Source of the DNA: Leptospira ognonensis | Lineage (GTDB): Bacteria; Spirochaetota; Leptospiria; Leptospirales; Leptospiraceae | NCBI RefSeq assembly: GCF_004770745.1 | Contig: NZ_RQGD01000010.1 | Coordinates: forward strand, 204,260-268,259 | Direction of reading: 5' to 3' | DNA: 64,000 nt | Part shown: piece after piece, positions 49,824 to 58,476 of the stretch | How the letters are laid out: the number at the start of each line of letters is the position of its first letter | Position numbering within the stretch: the first letter of the stretch is position 1 | The notes under the pieces: model-generated | Told to the model about the DNA's origin: nothing | Database searches by the model: none | What the model saw: the letters and a program-made list of their open reading frames with translations, nothing else | Program-made: the position numbers and the translations under genes

Positions 49824-52652
49824 TTATTGTTGGACGCAAATGAGTTTATAACTATTCGTACAAACTTTTTCAGCTGCGGCAATGGATCCCGCACCATTTC
49901 GAATCCATGTATTCCCGTAAAAACTGACACCTCCTGCAGTCGGACATGTTTGGTAGGTAAAACCGTGGCAGTTATGGCGGTAGACTGTCGCTGCATCCAC
50001 GCAGGTTCCTGCTGGCGTAGATGGTTGTGTGGCAGGTGCCAAGGCATTTGTGAATCCTGTCCAAAATTCATCCGTTCCTGTGCTTGAAAAATCATTTACG
50101 AGAGCAGTAGGTGAAAACGAACCTGTTCCATCCGCAATGAAGAGACGGTTACCTTCATCACGACAGTTGTTCGCTCCGGACTCACAGCGGTAGTAGTATA
50201 GATTCGGACTGATCACCCAATTTGTGCCTACCTTACGATCGTTTGTTACATTTCCCGAACTATCGCTTGCAATCAATGCCTTATACGTTCCAGAAGGAAC
50301 GTGGCCAGGCTTTCCCGTATTACAATTGCTATCCGCACCTAGAACACCTGCTGCCGTCATCTCCCCGTTATACGTACTGGTAGTTACGAAGACAGCCTTC
50401 CCTGCTGGTTCATCATCTTCATTTGTGATCGAAGGACTAGATGGATTGGGAGCTGAATTATAATTCGTATCAGCAGTGGCTTGTTTCGTAAGGGTAATGG
50501 AAAAATTTTGATTTCCATCGGCAAATGTATCATCTAATCCTTGAACTGTAAATGTTTTCTTTTTGGCATCATTGGGACATCCCGCATTACTCGCGTTTGC
50601 CGTATCAACTCGGCTATTCTGTGGGAAAAACAAACTGGTTGCAGATAATGTCCCACATTCATCCCCAGGAGTGGCACAAGCTATCGTTACCTCAATGTCT
50701 GTCGCATCTGTATTGTCAGCACCCAAACAAACGCTAATCGTAGACACATTCGTTGTGCCTTCTCTTGTATTGCCTGACTTATTCACATAAAAATATGCCT
50801 CATTATCTGTGGTTGTGGCTTCAATTTCTGAGGTATTATAAGTCAATCCGCCTGTGGCGGCTGCCGTCGTCACTGTCCAGTCCTGACTTCCATCAACGAT
50901 TGTATCATCGACATGAGAAAGTGCGATTTGGTTGGTACCGCCGGAGATCAAAGTATTATAATTCGAGGAGGTGATGGTCACATTTGCGGGAACGGTTCCT
51001 TCCGTGGTGTCCGTGCTGCTCAGGCCCACCGTCACATCTGAACCAGGAGCCGATTTTGTAATGAGCCAGATGTTTGTTGTTGCCGATGGCTCGCCTCCAG
51101 AAAGGCGACCAGCAGTGGTGCCGAGCGGACTGCCTGATAAATTACAAGGTTGGATGAGATGGGTATTGTCATTATCACAAGACCTAACAACAAATGTTGG
51201 TTCGGTGACAGTTGTATTATAAGTTGAGTCTGATGAACTCGCGGTGAAAGTGATGTTATAATCTGCGTTACCAGCATCAGCACCATCCGTAGAACCTCGC
51301 ACCTGTACGGTTTGGTATGTGTTCCAATTTGAGGTTGTGAAGGTTAGATTCGGACTTTCGATGACACATTTTGCACCACAGTTTTTCGAAAAGCTCAAGG
51401 TCACATCGGCTGTTGGTTTGGTTCTTAATTTAATGGTAAAGTTTGCATAATTATGGCCCATCTGGTTGGCCTCATCGGTCGCAAAGCCTGTGATGTTTCC
51501 ACCACTCGAGTTTGTGGTCTGGGTGACTGCATTCCATTTTTCAACGGCATACCCTGGAACGCTTAGATCCTTATTATAGACAACTACGTCCCGGGGGTTG
51601 ATCCCATTGTAATCCGTATCTGTACTCGAAGTACTTCGTGTTTGTACAATATACGTTTTCGTTCCATCGATTTCAAAGTCATCCACTGATGTGACTGTCA
51701 CTACTTGTTCCACATTCCAATTTCCAGTGGTAAAGGTTAGTGAAGTTGGTGCCATGGTTCCTTCTCTGTTGCTTGCGTTCACAGTGTCCGCCGTTTCACT
51801 CATGGGGATGGTAACGCTTGCCGTTGGTGCTGTGCGAAGGACTACGCGAAAGGTTCCATTGGTTGCAGTAGCTCCGCTGCCGGGTTCTTCCATAATTCGT
51901 GAAATATTGGAAACTCTCACCCCAGGCCCTTCATCATCTTCCATCGAAAGCGAAATATCACAGACATTCTTATCTGTATAAAAGCCAGTGACAACCACTC
52001 CACTTCCATTCTTTTGGACTACATTTCCCAAATCTAAGTTGAAGGCGCTCTCGACCGTGTTCCTGCTTCCATCGTCAATGCGCGTGAATTTCATGCATTG
52101 GCGGTTGGCGACTCCACTGGCAGTGAAAGAAAATTTTGTAGGCAGAGGATTTCCATTCACGCCCGCTGGAAAAGAGAGTGTTTTCGTAAGCCTTCCCGTA
52201 TAACTTGAATTTGCCGAGACAGGAATTTCAATCGTTCCTGTAAAGGCTGTATTTGGATAGATGCATGTTTCGTACGAACGATAGCCCCAACTCGTACCTC
52301 CATCCGTATCAGTTTCTGTGAGTCCATTGTCTGCTGAAGAACTAAATACTGCGTCTACATCGCCATCTTCAGATAGAGAAATCGTTTTCGTTGTTACCGT
52401 TATATCTGTAGAACAGGATGGTACAACGATGGTGCTAGAGTCGGTGCTGGATGTAGAAGAGCTTGAATCGGTTCCGGAAGAATTACTCGAGGTGGAACTT
52501 TCCTCCCCGGTGACGGCGGTTAAAAACCGATCATACCGTTCGCTGAGTCCAAAAAGAAAATTGTCACTGGTGTTAGTCGATCCATTGCAATTTCCAAATA
52601 AAATAATATAACAAAAAATAATTATAAATGATATCGATTTATAGTTGTGCAT
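49824..52652 (-). CDS. large repetitive lipoprotein with Calx-beta-like domains and DUF1554-like C-terminus
   Basis: 942 residues from the ATG at 52652; an earlier frame start at 52700 adds 16 residues with no signal role. The signal peptide ends ILFGNC (Asn-Cys lipobox). A Ser/Thr-rich spacer (~45-75) is followed by several ~100-residue beta-sandwich repeats of Calx-beta type, each with a TLTFTTSNWNxxQTVTV-like strand. The last ~140 residues (NGEMTAAGVLGADSNCNTGKPG to SYKLICVQQ) match the Leptospira DUF1554 module, with paired Cys. Such lipoproteins are typically surface-exposed adhesion or matrix-binding candidates. The antisense strand is open in places because of Thr/Ser-rich repeats; those frames are not genes. 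Confidence 0.85.
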   Translation of the reverse strand: MHNYKSISFIIIFCYIILFGNCNGSTNTSDNFLFGLSERYDRFLTAVTGEESSTSSNSSGTDSSSSTSSTDSSTIVVPSCSTDITVTTKTISLSEDGDVDAVFSSSADNGLTETDTDGGTSWGYRSYETCIYPNTAFTGTIEIPVSANSSYTGRLTKTLSFPAGVNGNPLPTKFSFTASGVANRQCMKFTRIDDGSRNTVESAFNLDLGNVVQKNGSGVVVTGFYTDKNVCDISLSMEDDEGPGVRVSNISRIMEEPGSGATATNGTFRVVLRTAPTASVTIPMSETADTVNASNREGTMAPTSLTFTTGNWNVEQVVTVTSVDDFEIDGTKTYIVQTRSTSSTDTDYNGINPRDVVVYNKDLSVPGYAVEKWNAVTQTTNSSGGNITGFATDEANQMGHNYANFTIKLRTKPTADVTLSFSKNCGAKCVIESPNLTFTTSNWNTYQTVQVRGSTDGADAGNADYNITFTASSSDSTYNTTVTEPTFVVRSCDNDNTHLIQPCNLSGSPLGTTAGRLSGGEPSATTNIWLITKSAPGSDVTVGLSSTDTTEGTVPANVTITSSNYNTLISGGTNQIALSHVDDTIVDGSQDWTVTTAAATGGLTYNTSEIEATTTDNEAYFYVNKSGNTREGTTNVSTISVCLGADNTDATDIEVTIACATPGDECGTLSATSLFFPQNSRVDTANASNAGCPNDAKKKTFTVQGLDDTFADGNQNFSITLTKQATADTNYNSAPNPSSPSITNEDDEPAGKAVFVTTSTYNGEMTAAGVLGADSNCNTGKPGHVPSGTYKALIASDSSGNVTNDRKVGTNWVISPNLYYYRCESGANNCRDEGNRLFIADGTGSFSPTALVNDFSSTGTDEFWTGFTNALAPATQPSTPAGTCVDAATVYRHNCHGFTYQTCPTAGGVSFYGNTWIRNGAGSIAAAEKVCTNSYKLICVQQ

Positions 52653-52918
52653 GTATATTCCTAGCCTGTCAAGAGACTCTCTACATTCTTGGGACTCCAA
52701 TGATTGAAATCAATAAATTTACTCAGTTTGAAAATTCCAAAGCCAAAATCTTTCTTATCTTCGATATTTTGAAGCATGAATTCGCGTGGATCACCTAAAG
52801 CTCAATGTCAAATTTGTGTTACCTGATTTTCTTTCCGTGCATTCAGAAAAAAAACCTACTCTTAAAATAATTATTTCCCTGACCTTCCCATCCAAAAGAC
52901 TTACCGAATCGGGAATCC

Positions 52919-53626
52919 ATGCAAGTGAATGTAGCGATATATCTTTTGTTTCTAGCCATTTTAGTGGCTTCCAGTTCCTGCAAAACCACGGAATCAAATA
53001 GCTTTACCACCTCAAGCGCCTTTCAGAAGTTTTGCGGTTGCATCACGCCGATCGAGCCCATAGAGAAAAAAGAAAATTTAGCACTCGGAAGTCTTCCAGA
53101 AGGCTCTCTGGATGAAATGGGAACCACGCCCTATTTAGAAAAATTGTACCAAGGCATACGCAAGGATTTTGAACACTCAGGCACAACATTCGAAGAAGTT
53201 TCGGATGGATTGCATGCGAAAGGTGTTGAGTTAAAGCGTATCGAAGATCCAGAGAAGAGACTTCGTGAACTTCTCATCGTCATTGATGGTGACGTTGCGT
53301 TTCCCTCAGGAAAATCTACGTTAACTCCAAAGGCAAAAGAGTTGATTGCAAAGATTGCTGACGCAATGACCGCCTATCCTGAGACAAATTGTAGGATTGG
53401 TGGTCATACTGACAGCGTGGGCGCCTTTCAGATGAATTTAAAATTAAGTAAAGACCGATCTTTCGCTGTCAAGGCAGAACTTAAACATAGTCATAACATT
53501 GTAGAAGAGAGATTCAAGGAAGTGGATGGCTATGCTGATATGCGCAAGATCGTTGATACGATGTTAGCCGAGAAGAAAAACCGGAGAACGGAGATCTATG
53601 TTGGTACGGTTCGGATAGTATATTAG
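52919..53626 (+). CDS. OmpA-family lipoprotein (peptidoglycan-binding)
   Basis: 235 residues. The signal peptide ends VASSSC (Cys ~21). An N-terminal region of ~90 residues contains FCGC and helix-forming segments. The OmpA C-terminal domain (~115-230) follows, with VDGDVAFPSGKSTLTPKAKELIAKI-type sequence and the peptidoglycan motif NCRIGGHTDSVGAFQMNLKLSKDRSFAVK (Asp and Arg contacts). Known role of the domain: non-covalent binding to diaminopimelate of peptidoglycan, anchoring the outer membrane. The next gene starts 12 nt later and encodes a probable barrel, so the two may form one envelope complex. The gap 52653-52918 upstream holds no recognisable site. Confidence 0.88.
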   Translation: MQVNVAIYLLFLAILVASSSCKTTESNSFTTSSAFQKFCGCITPIEPIEKKENLALGSLPEGSLDEMGTTPYLEKLYQGIRKDFEHSGTTFEEVSDGLHAKGVELKRIEDPEKRLRELLIVIDGDVAFPSGKSTLTPKAKELIAKIADAMTAYPETNCRIGGHTDSVGAFQMNLKLSKDRSFAVKAELKHSHNIVEERFKEVDGYADMRKIVDTMLAEKKNRRTEIYVGTVRIVY

Positions 53627-53638
53627 GATGATTCCCTC

Positions 53639-54853
53639 TTGAAAAATAAACATATACTCATCACGCTAGCCTTAGTTTGCTTTCATGTTGCCCTTTTTGG
53701 CGAGGCCACAAAACATCAGGACCCTCTGCATCATGAAACAAAACAAACGATACCGTTAGCACCTCCGGAAACAACTCCACCTGCACCAGAAAAGAGTTCT
53801 CTAGCCACAAACCCGCAGAACTTAGAACAGATGACGAAATTCAATAGTGTTTACGAACATCGATTGATGTTTCGGACGGGATGGGGAATAGGAAAAATAT
53901 CCCCTGCCGTCCTAAATGAAACGGGTCCTGCCTGGATGATCAACTCTTTCTTTCGACAAACTTCAGAACCAGGCGCGCCGCTCGCCATTCCTTACAAAGG
54001 AGCGAGTGATTTAAATGTGAATGCTCAGTTTTGGGATATCAGATATGGCTATAAGAATAAATACGAAATCCAGATGGCAGAGGATACAACACTAGGTGTT
54101 TATAGTAGAGATCTTCCCGCTTCGAATGAATTCCTATCACCGCGATCGACGAATTATTGGGGGAGTGCCTTTGAAGGAAATCGCCTACTGCGATTTGAAG
54201 GAGTAAGTAACCATCTTCGCTTCTCCTACACTCATCCGATCAATAAAATATTTATGATAGGACCTTCCATAAATTTTCATAGATACTCAGAAAGAAATAA
54301 CATTACTTACGGTTCCTATGCAACGAGTCGAGCAGAAGCCCCTGTTCCCAATAAGACGACCTGGTCCGTAGGTGGAGACGCCAATGCGGAATATTCGATG
54401 AAAGGAATCATACCTGGAATCTATATGAAACTTAAGCTAAGGGATTGGTGGGAGGTTCGCGCCAGGTACGAATTGCTCGATCGGAAGGGAGATTTTTCCG
54501 TCTTAGGATCACAGATCATCCAAGAAGTTTTCAACGATAGTAGCACTGGGATCACAGGAGTTGTCCCGGCTTACGGAGGACAGGTGAGAGATAAAGGGAC
54601 CATTCTCAATATAGAATCCTCTTTTCGATACTGTCGTTTTACGCTTGATGTGGGGATGATCAGACAAGATATCAAAAGAACATACCCTCTCTACCTTGGA
54701 GATACGGTAGGAACGGTGGCACGCACAGACTATTCGGCAAGAAGTATTGGTATTGGTGTATCTGAAATGTCAAATGCCGCCAAACACCAAGTTACAGAAT
54801 TCTACATAATGCCAGGGGTTTCCTTCTTTTATGATAGCGACGGAGTATATTAG
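53639..54853 (+). CDS. probable outer-membrane beta-barrel protein, unknown function
   Basis: 404 residues from a TTG start with AGGATGA upstream. A signal peptide (~1-22, ending VALFGEA) precedes a Pro-rich stretch (~35-60), then alternating amphipathic strands with many aromatic ends: LMFRTGWGIGKIS, YGYKNKYEIQMAED, IGPSINFHRYSERNN, FYIMPGVSFFYDSDGVY. This suggests a porin-like barrel of about 12-16 strands. No named family is recognised. It is paired with the OmpA lipoprotein 12 nt upstream; the 3' end abuts the convergent sigma factor gene. Confidence 0.75.
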   Translation: MKNKHILITLALVCFHVALFGEATKHQDPLHHETKQTIPLAPPETTPPAPEKSSLATNPQNLEQMTKFNSVYEHRLMFRTGWGIGKISPAVLNETGPAWMINSFFRQTSEPGAPLAIPYKGASDLNVNAQFWDIRYGYKNKYEIQMAEDTTLGVYSRDLPASNEFLSPRSTNYWGSAFEGNRLLRFEGVSNHLRFSYTHPINKIFMIGPSINFHRYSERNNITYGSYATSRAEAPVPNKTTWSVGGDANAEYSMKGIIPGIYMKLKLRDWWEVRARYELLDRKGDFSVLGSQIIQEVFNDSSTGITGVVPAYGGQVRDKGTILNIESSFRYCRFTLDVGMIRQDIKRTYPLYLGDTVGTVARTDYSARSIGIGVSEMSNAAKHQVTEFYIMPGVSFFYDSDGVY

Positions 54854-54855
54854 CC

Positions 54856-56094
54856 TCATAAGTTTGCCCAGTTAGCTAAGATCATTTTTCTCTCGTTGAT
54901 AGAGTTCGATAAATTTAGTGCGGAATCCAGAAATTGTTTCGCTCGAATCTCATCTTCTTCTTTCCAAAGTTTCGCCCACAACAGATCCACAAATAAATTT
55001 TTGCCTAATGAATTCGTTTTTTCTAATTCGACTCTTGCAGTAGGATTTCCGAAGACACAACTCATGGCGTAGATTCTATTTAAATTAACACTCGGATTTT
55101 GATTTAAATCGTATAACTTTGAATAAAGAATCAGTAAATCTTCCCATTTTTTCTTTGACTCATCTTCAGTATGAAGCAGAGCGATTAAGGCTTCTAATTG
55201 GTAATCGGAATATATTTGATTTCCAAAGTTTAGCGAGTTTGTTAAATACTCCTTCCCTTTTGAAACCATTGTTTGGTCCCATAAATTTTTATTTTGTCTA
55301 AGCCAGGATAAGATTTGTCCTTCATCCGATAATCTACTTTCCAAGCGCGAACAGTGAAAACAAATAAGGGCGATCAGAGCGAGTACGTTTGCATTTCTGC
55401 AGCGTTCATTTTCTGAAAGCAGGATGGTTAGTCGGAGTGATTCCTGCATCAGATCCTTACGAAAAAGATTTTCAACTTGATTCGAATAATAACCTTTCGA
55501 AAAAAGTAGGTATAGGATCTTTAACACGGAATCGATGCGCTCAGAAAAATTCATTTGATCGGGAAATGCGATCGGGATTTTCTTTTCGATGATGATCTGT
55601 TTCCCTCGATAGAGTCTTTTTTGAATCGTTTCCACATTTGAAAAAAATACCTCGGCGATTTCGCTGACACTGAATCCTAACAGGATTTTTAAGGCCATAG
55701 CAGATTGATAGTCAACGGGTATCAGTGGATGCGATACTACGAAAAGCATCTGTAAAAGTGAGTCATCTATAGACTTTCTTTCCGTTTCCCATTTTGCCTC
55801 CAACAGATAGTCTGAAGGAAAGATACTTTTATTTTTTTCTAGAATTCTTTGGCGATGCTTTTCCTTATTTATCAAGTTAATGATTTTATTTTTTGCCACT
55901 TTGTAAATCCATCCTTCCGGATTCTCAGGTAGCCCTCTCAATTTCCATGATTGGAACGCGGCCACAATGGCTTCCTGCACTGCATCCTCGATCAAATCAA
56001 TTTTCTCAAAGCCGTAAACTTTACACAAAATAGTTGTGATTCTTACATTCTCTTTGCGTATGAATTCGTTAAAATATTTTTCATCTAAGCTCAT
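54856..56094 (-). CDS. ECF sigma factor, ECF42-like, with C-terminal TPR-like domain
   Basis: 412 residues. Sigma region 2 (~15-75: IDLIEDAVQEAIVAAFQSWKLRGLPENPEGWIYKVAKNKIINLI) and region 4 (~125-180: AMALKILLGFSVSEIAEVFFSNVETIQKRLYRGKQ) are followed by a ~230-residue helical extension (DUF6596-type, TPR-like). The extension plus the neighbouring DGPF/YciI gene are the defining marks of group ECF42. In that group regulation is thought to run through the C-terminal extension, since no anti-sigma factor is present. A hairpin lies between the YciI gene and this gene (56105-56137). Confidence 0.9.
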   Translation of the reverse strand: MSLDEKYFNEFIRKENVRITTILCKVYGFEKIDLIEDAVQEAIVAAFQSWKLRGLPENPEGWIYKVAKNKIINLINKEKHRQRILEKNKSIFPSDYLLEAKWETERKSIDDSLLQMLFVVSHPLIPVDYQSAMALKILLGFSVSEIAEVFFSNVETIQKRLYRGKQIIIEKKIPIAFPDQMNFSERIDSVLKILYLLFSKGYYSNQVENLFRKDLMQESLRLTILLSENERCRNANVLALIALICFHCSRLESRLSDEGQILSWLRQNKNLWDQTMVSKGKEYLTNSLNFGNQIYSDYQLEALIALLHTEDESKKKWEDLLILYSKLYDLNQNPSVNLNRIYAMSCVFGNPTARVELEKTNSLGKNLFVDLLWAKLWKEEDEIRAKQFLDSALNLSNSINERKMILANWANL

Positions 56095-56104
56095 GAATCA
56101 TTCC

Positions 56105-56137
56105 TTCCTAAGGAGCAATCATCTACCTCCTTAGGAA
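56105..56137. promoter_or_regulatory. 11-bp hairpin in front of the sigma-factor gene
   Basis: Perfect arms TTCCTAAGGAG (56105-56115) and CTCCTTAGGAA (56127-56137) with an 11-nt loop in the 51-nt gap between the YciI and sigma-factor genes (both - strand). On the mRNA the stem contains AAGGAG-type sequences close to the sigma start codon, so it could mask the ribosome site or act as an attenuator. A simple terminator is less likely because no T-tract follows. Confidence 0.5.
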
Positions 56138-56145
56138 ATCTTACA

Positions 56146-56493
56146 CTATGGTTGAAAGGGAGTAATGGGTCTTACTTCTAAACTTCCGGTTGGGTAGTTT
56201 AGTATCGGACATTTTTTACCAATGGCCACTGCCTCATCCATCGATTCGGCTTTGCAGACTAAATACCCGGCAAGAATTTCTTTGACCGCAACATAAGGAC
56301 CATCCGTCGTACTTCCTGGCCGTATAACAGTGCCTTCAAAATCTAATGGTTGTGTGGAAACAAATTTTCCGGATTCAATGATTTCTGAGATCCATTGTCT
56401 CCATTGAGGCATTTCTTTTGCCATCTCTTCTGGTTTGAGTAAATAACTATCTTCTGCCGAATGATTGCGAAACAATAAAATGAATTCTTTCAT
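56146..56493 (-). CDS. YciI/DGPF-domain protein
   Basis: 115 residues. A ferredoxin-like YCII fold with the family motif TDGPYVAVKEILAGYLVCKAESMDEAVAI (~62-90) and a C-terminal SLEVRPI strand. DGPF proteins are the conserved partners of ECF42 sigma factors, and the two genes are adjacent here. The biochemical role is unknown; YciI folds have a His-Asp pair with possible enzymatic function. An AGGAGAAATC ribosome site precedes the ATG. Confidence 0.92.
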   Translation of the reverse strand: MKEFILLFRNHSAEDSYLLKPEEMAKEMPQWRQWISEIIESGKFVSTQPLDFEGTVIRPGSTTDGPYVAVKEILAGYLVCKAESMDEAVAIGKKCPILNYPTGSLEVRPITPFQP

Positions 56494-56524
56494 ATGATTT
56501 CTCCTCTATTATTTGAACCTTAGC

Positions 56525-56938
56525 CTATGCTTTTTTTGCAAGCTTATCTACTAACATTGCACAAACCATTCCTAACAACATCATTTCGATCAACCCAAAA
56601 AGAAACCATTGTATGGCAAGAGTATGTGGAATCGGAAGGACGATAAAGTTTGTATAGGCATACCAAAATCGCGAGATCACGCCGATCATAAAGCCTATTT
56701 TTACTCCTTCCAAAATCCCACCACCGGCGTAGGCTCGCAGAAAAATCGAGGCAAACCCTAAGCTCACGACTAAGTAGATGAGCATAAAAATAGGTGCCAA
56801 ATTCCCCAATTCTTCTGAGGTTCTCCATAGCCCGTTAAGTTCCGTATAGATCCCTTTCAAGAGGAATTGGTTGATGATCGTTTCGAGAAATGCCAATCCA
56901 AGAAATGTCAGACCTGTGAGTAATAGATTCTTTTTCAT
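56525..56938 (-). CDS. four-helix membrane protein of unknown function
   Basis: 137 residues from the ATG at 56938, selected because AAGGAGG lies 7 nt upstream; the frame extends to 57034 but without a ribosome site. Four TM helices: ~4-24, ~45-68, ~80-100 and ~112-132. It has a Gly-rich YAGGGILEGVKIGFMIGV turn and an Arg-Phe-Trp-Tyr-Ala-Tyr cluster in the third helix. No family is recognised with certainty. It lies upstream of the YciI and sigma-factor genes on the same strand and may be the first gene of that operon. Confidence 0.78.
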   Translation of the reverse strand: MKKNLLLTGLTFLGLAFLETIINQFLLKGIYTELNGLWRTSEELGNLAPIFMLIYLVVSLGFASIFLRAYAGGGILEGVKIGFMIGVISRFWYAYTNFIVLPIPHTLAIQWFLFGLIEMMLLGMVCAMLVDKLAKKA

Positions 56939-57167
56939 AAGAATCCTCCTTTGTAATTTTCTAGAAAACAGGTGGGAATGAGAAACCTGGACAAGAAATT
57001 CGCATTTTTTAACTGCAAACTTTGAACATCCCACAAAACTCTAGCCTGATAAAAAATCGGGAAAATTCCAAGAACAGATCCGAAATCGCTCCTGGGAAAA
57101 ACACTAGACATGCCAGGAGGATACTTTAAACTCATGTGACGCAAATTTTAAATGAGTCGGTTCTACA

Positions 57168-58430
57168 TTGAATTATTATAAAACTATACTATATGTCGAA
57201 GATGAGGCTCTGATTGCCATGCTGACAAAACGACAGCTACAACAAGAAGGTTATGAAGTCATTCATGTCTTTTCTGGAGAAGAAGCAATCGAGACCATGC
57301 AAAAAGGTCCAGCAATTGATCTCATTCTCATGGATATTGATCTCGGTACTGGCATGGATGGTACCGTTGCCGCTGAACAAATACTAGCCGATAGTGATAT
57401 TCCATTACTTTTCCTTTCCTCGCATACAGAAAAAGAGGTAGTGGAAAAAACCGAAAGTATTACAAACTATGGTTATGTTGTAAAAGCTTCGAGTTTTACC
57501 GTATTGGATGCATCTATAAAAATGGCGTTTAAATTATTTGCCGCGAAAGCCGACATCCAAAGCCAACGTATGGAGATTGAAGCATCCTATGAGGAAATGC
57601 AGGCAACAAATACGATGCTAATAGAAAATCAGTTATTGCTCGGGCAGAGCGAAGAAAAGTATAGAAATCTTTACGAAGCCAATGTTTTACCTATCTCCAT
57701 TTTCGAGCCCAATTCATTAAAATACCTTTCTGTGAACCAGGCATTCGCGGATAAGTATGGATACTCTCGAGAAGAATTTTTACAGATGACGATATTAGAG
57801 ATTCGTCCCGACAATCCAGAAGAAATTAGTAGAGTCAGAGCATCTGTCTCTCAAAAGAAACAAGGCGTGGCGAGCATTGGAATCTTCACTCATCAAAAAC
57901 GTAATGGAGAAACGATGCAGGTTGAGATCATTAAGAGTGACGTTATCTTTGATGGCAAGCAGGCTATCATGGTTGTGGTGAATGATGTCTCCGAACGCCA
58001 AAAGGCGGAAAAACTACTGCTTGAAGCAAAAATGCAAGCAGAACTCTCAAATCTTTCCTTACAAGGTTTTAAATTTGCACTCGATGAGCATGCTCTCGTA
58101 TCTATCACAAATCCCGAGGGAAAGATAACTTACGTTAATGAAAAATTTTGTAACGTATCAAAATATTCGCCAGAGGAACTTCTGGGAAAGGACCATCGCA
58201 TCATCAATTCAGGTCACCATCCAAAAGAATTTTTTCATGGTCTATGGAAAAATCTTAAGAATAAAGAGGTTTGGCGAGGGGAAATTAAAAACCGAGCCAA
58301 AGATGGCTCTTATTATTGGGTTCAAAGCACCATCGTACCTCTGTTGGATTTAGATGGCAATCCGAACCAATTCATAGCCATACGTACAGACATTACAGAA
58401 CAAAAAAAATTACCTGAACTCTCGCCATAA
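57168..58430 (+). CDS. response regulator with two PAS domains and no output domain
   Basis: 420 residues from a TTG start. The receiver (~5-125) has acidic residues YVEDE, phospho-acceptor Asp in LILMDIDLGTGMDG (~55) and conserved Ser/Lys in FLSSHTEKE and YVVKAS. A coiled linker (~130-165) leads to PAS 1 (~167-285, PISIFEPNSLKYLSVNQAFADKYGY, ending VVVNDVSERQKAEKLL) and PAS 2 (~295-415, ALVSITNPEGKITYVNEKFC, RAKDGSYYWVQSTIVPLLD, FIAIRTDITEQKK). The chain then stops, where relatives continue into a histidine kinase or GGDEF domain. No continuation is visible downstream, so it may signal by protein contacts or be naturally truncated. Confidence 0.88.
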   Translation: MNYYKTILYVEDEALIAMLTKRQLQQEGYEVIHVFSGEEAIETMQKGPAIDLILMDIDLGTGMDGTVAAEQILADSDIPLLFLSSHTEKEVVEKTESITNYGYVVKASSFTVLDASIKMAFKLFAAKADIQSQRMEIEASYEEMQATNTMLIENQLLLGQSEEKYRNLYEANVLPISIFEPNSLKYLSVNQAFADKYGYSREEFLQMTILEIRPDNPEEISRVRASVSQKKQGVASIGIFTHQKRNGETMQVEIIKSDVIFDGKQAIMVVVNDVSERQKAEKLLLEAKMQAELSNLSLQGFKFALDEHALVSITNPEGKITYVNEKFCNVSKYSPEELLGKDHRIINSGHHPKEFFHGLWKNLKNKEVWRGEIKNRAKDGSYYWVQSTIVPLLDLDGNPNQFIAIRTDITEQKKLPELSP

Positions 58431-58476
58431 ATATACCAACGGTAAGTGGAGAATAAGAAATATTGATTGATTCTGT

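Noticed and set aside
50552..52611. Several open frames on the + strand opposite the large lipoprotein
   Set aside because: They are antisense to Thr/Ser-rich repeats, lack ribosome sites and show no protein motifs.
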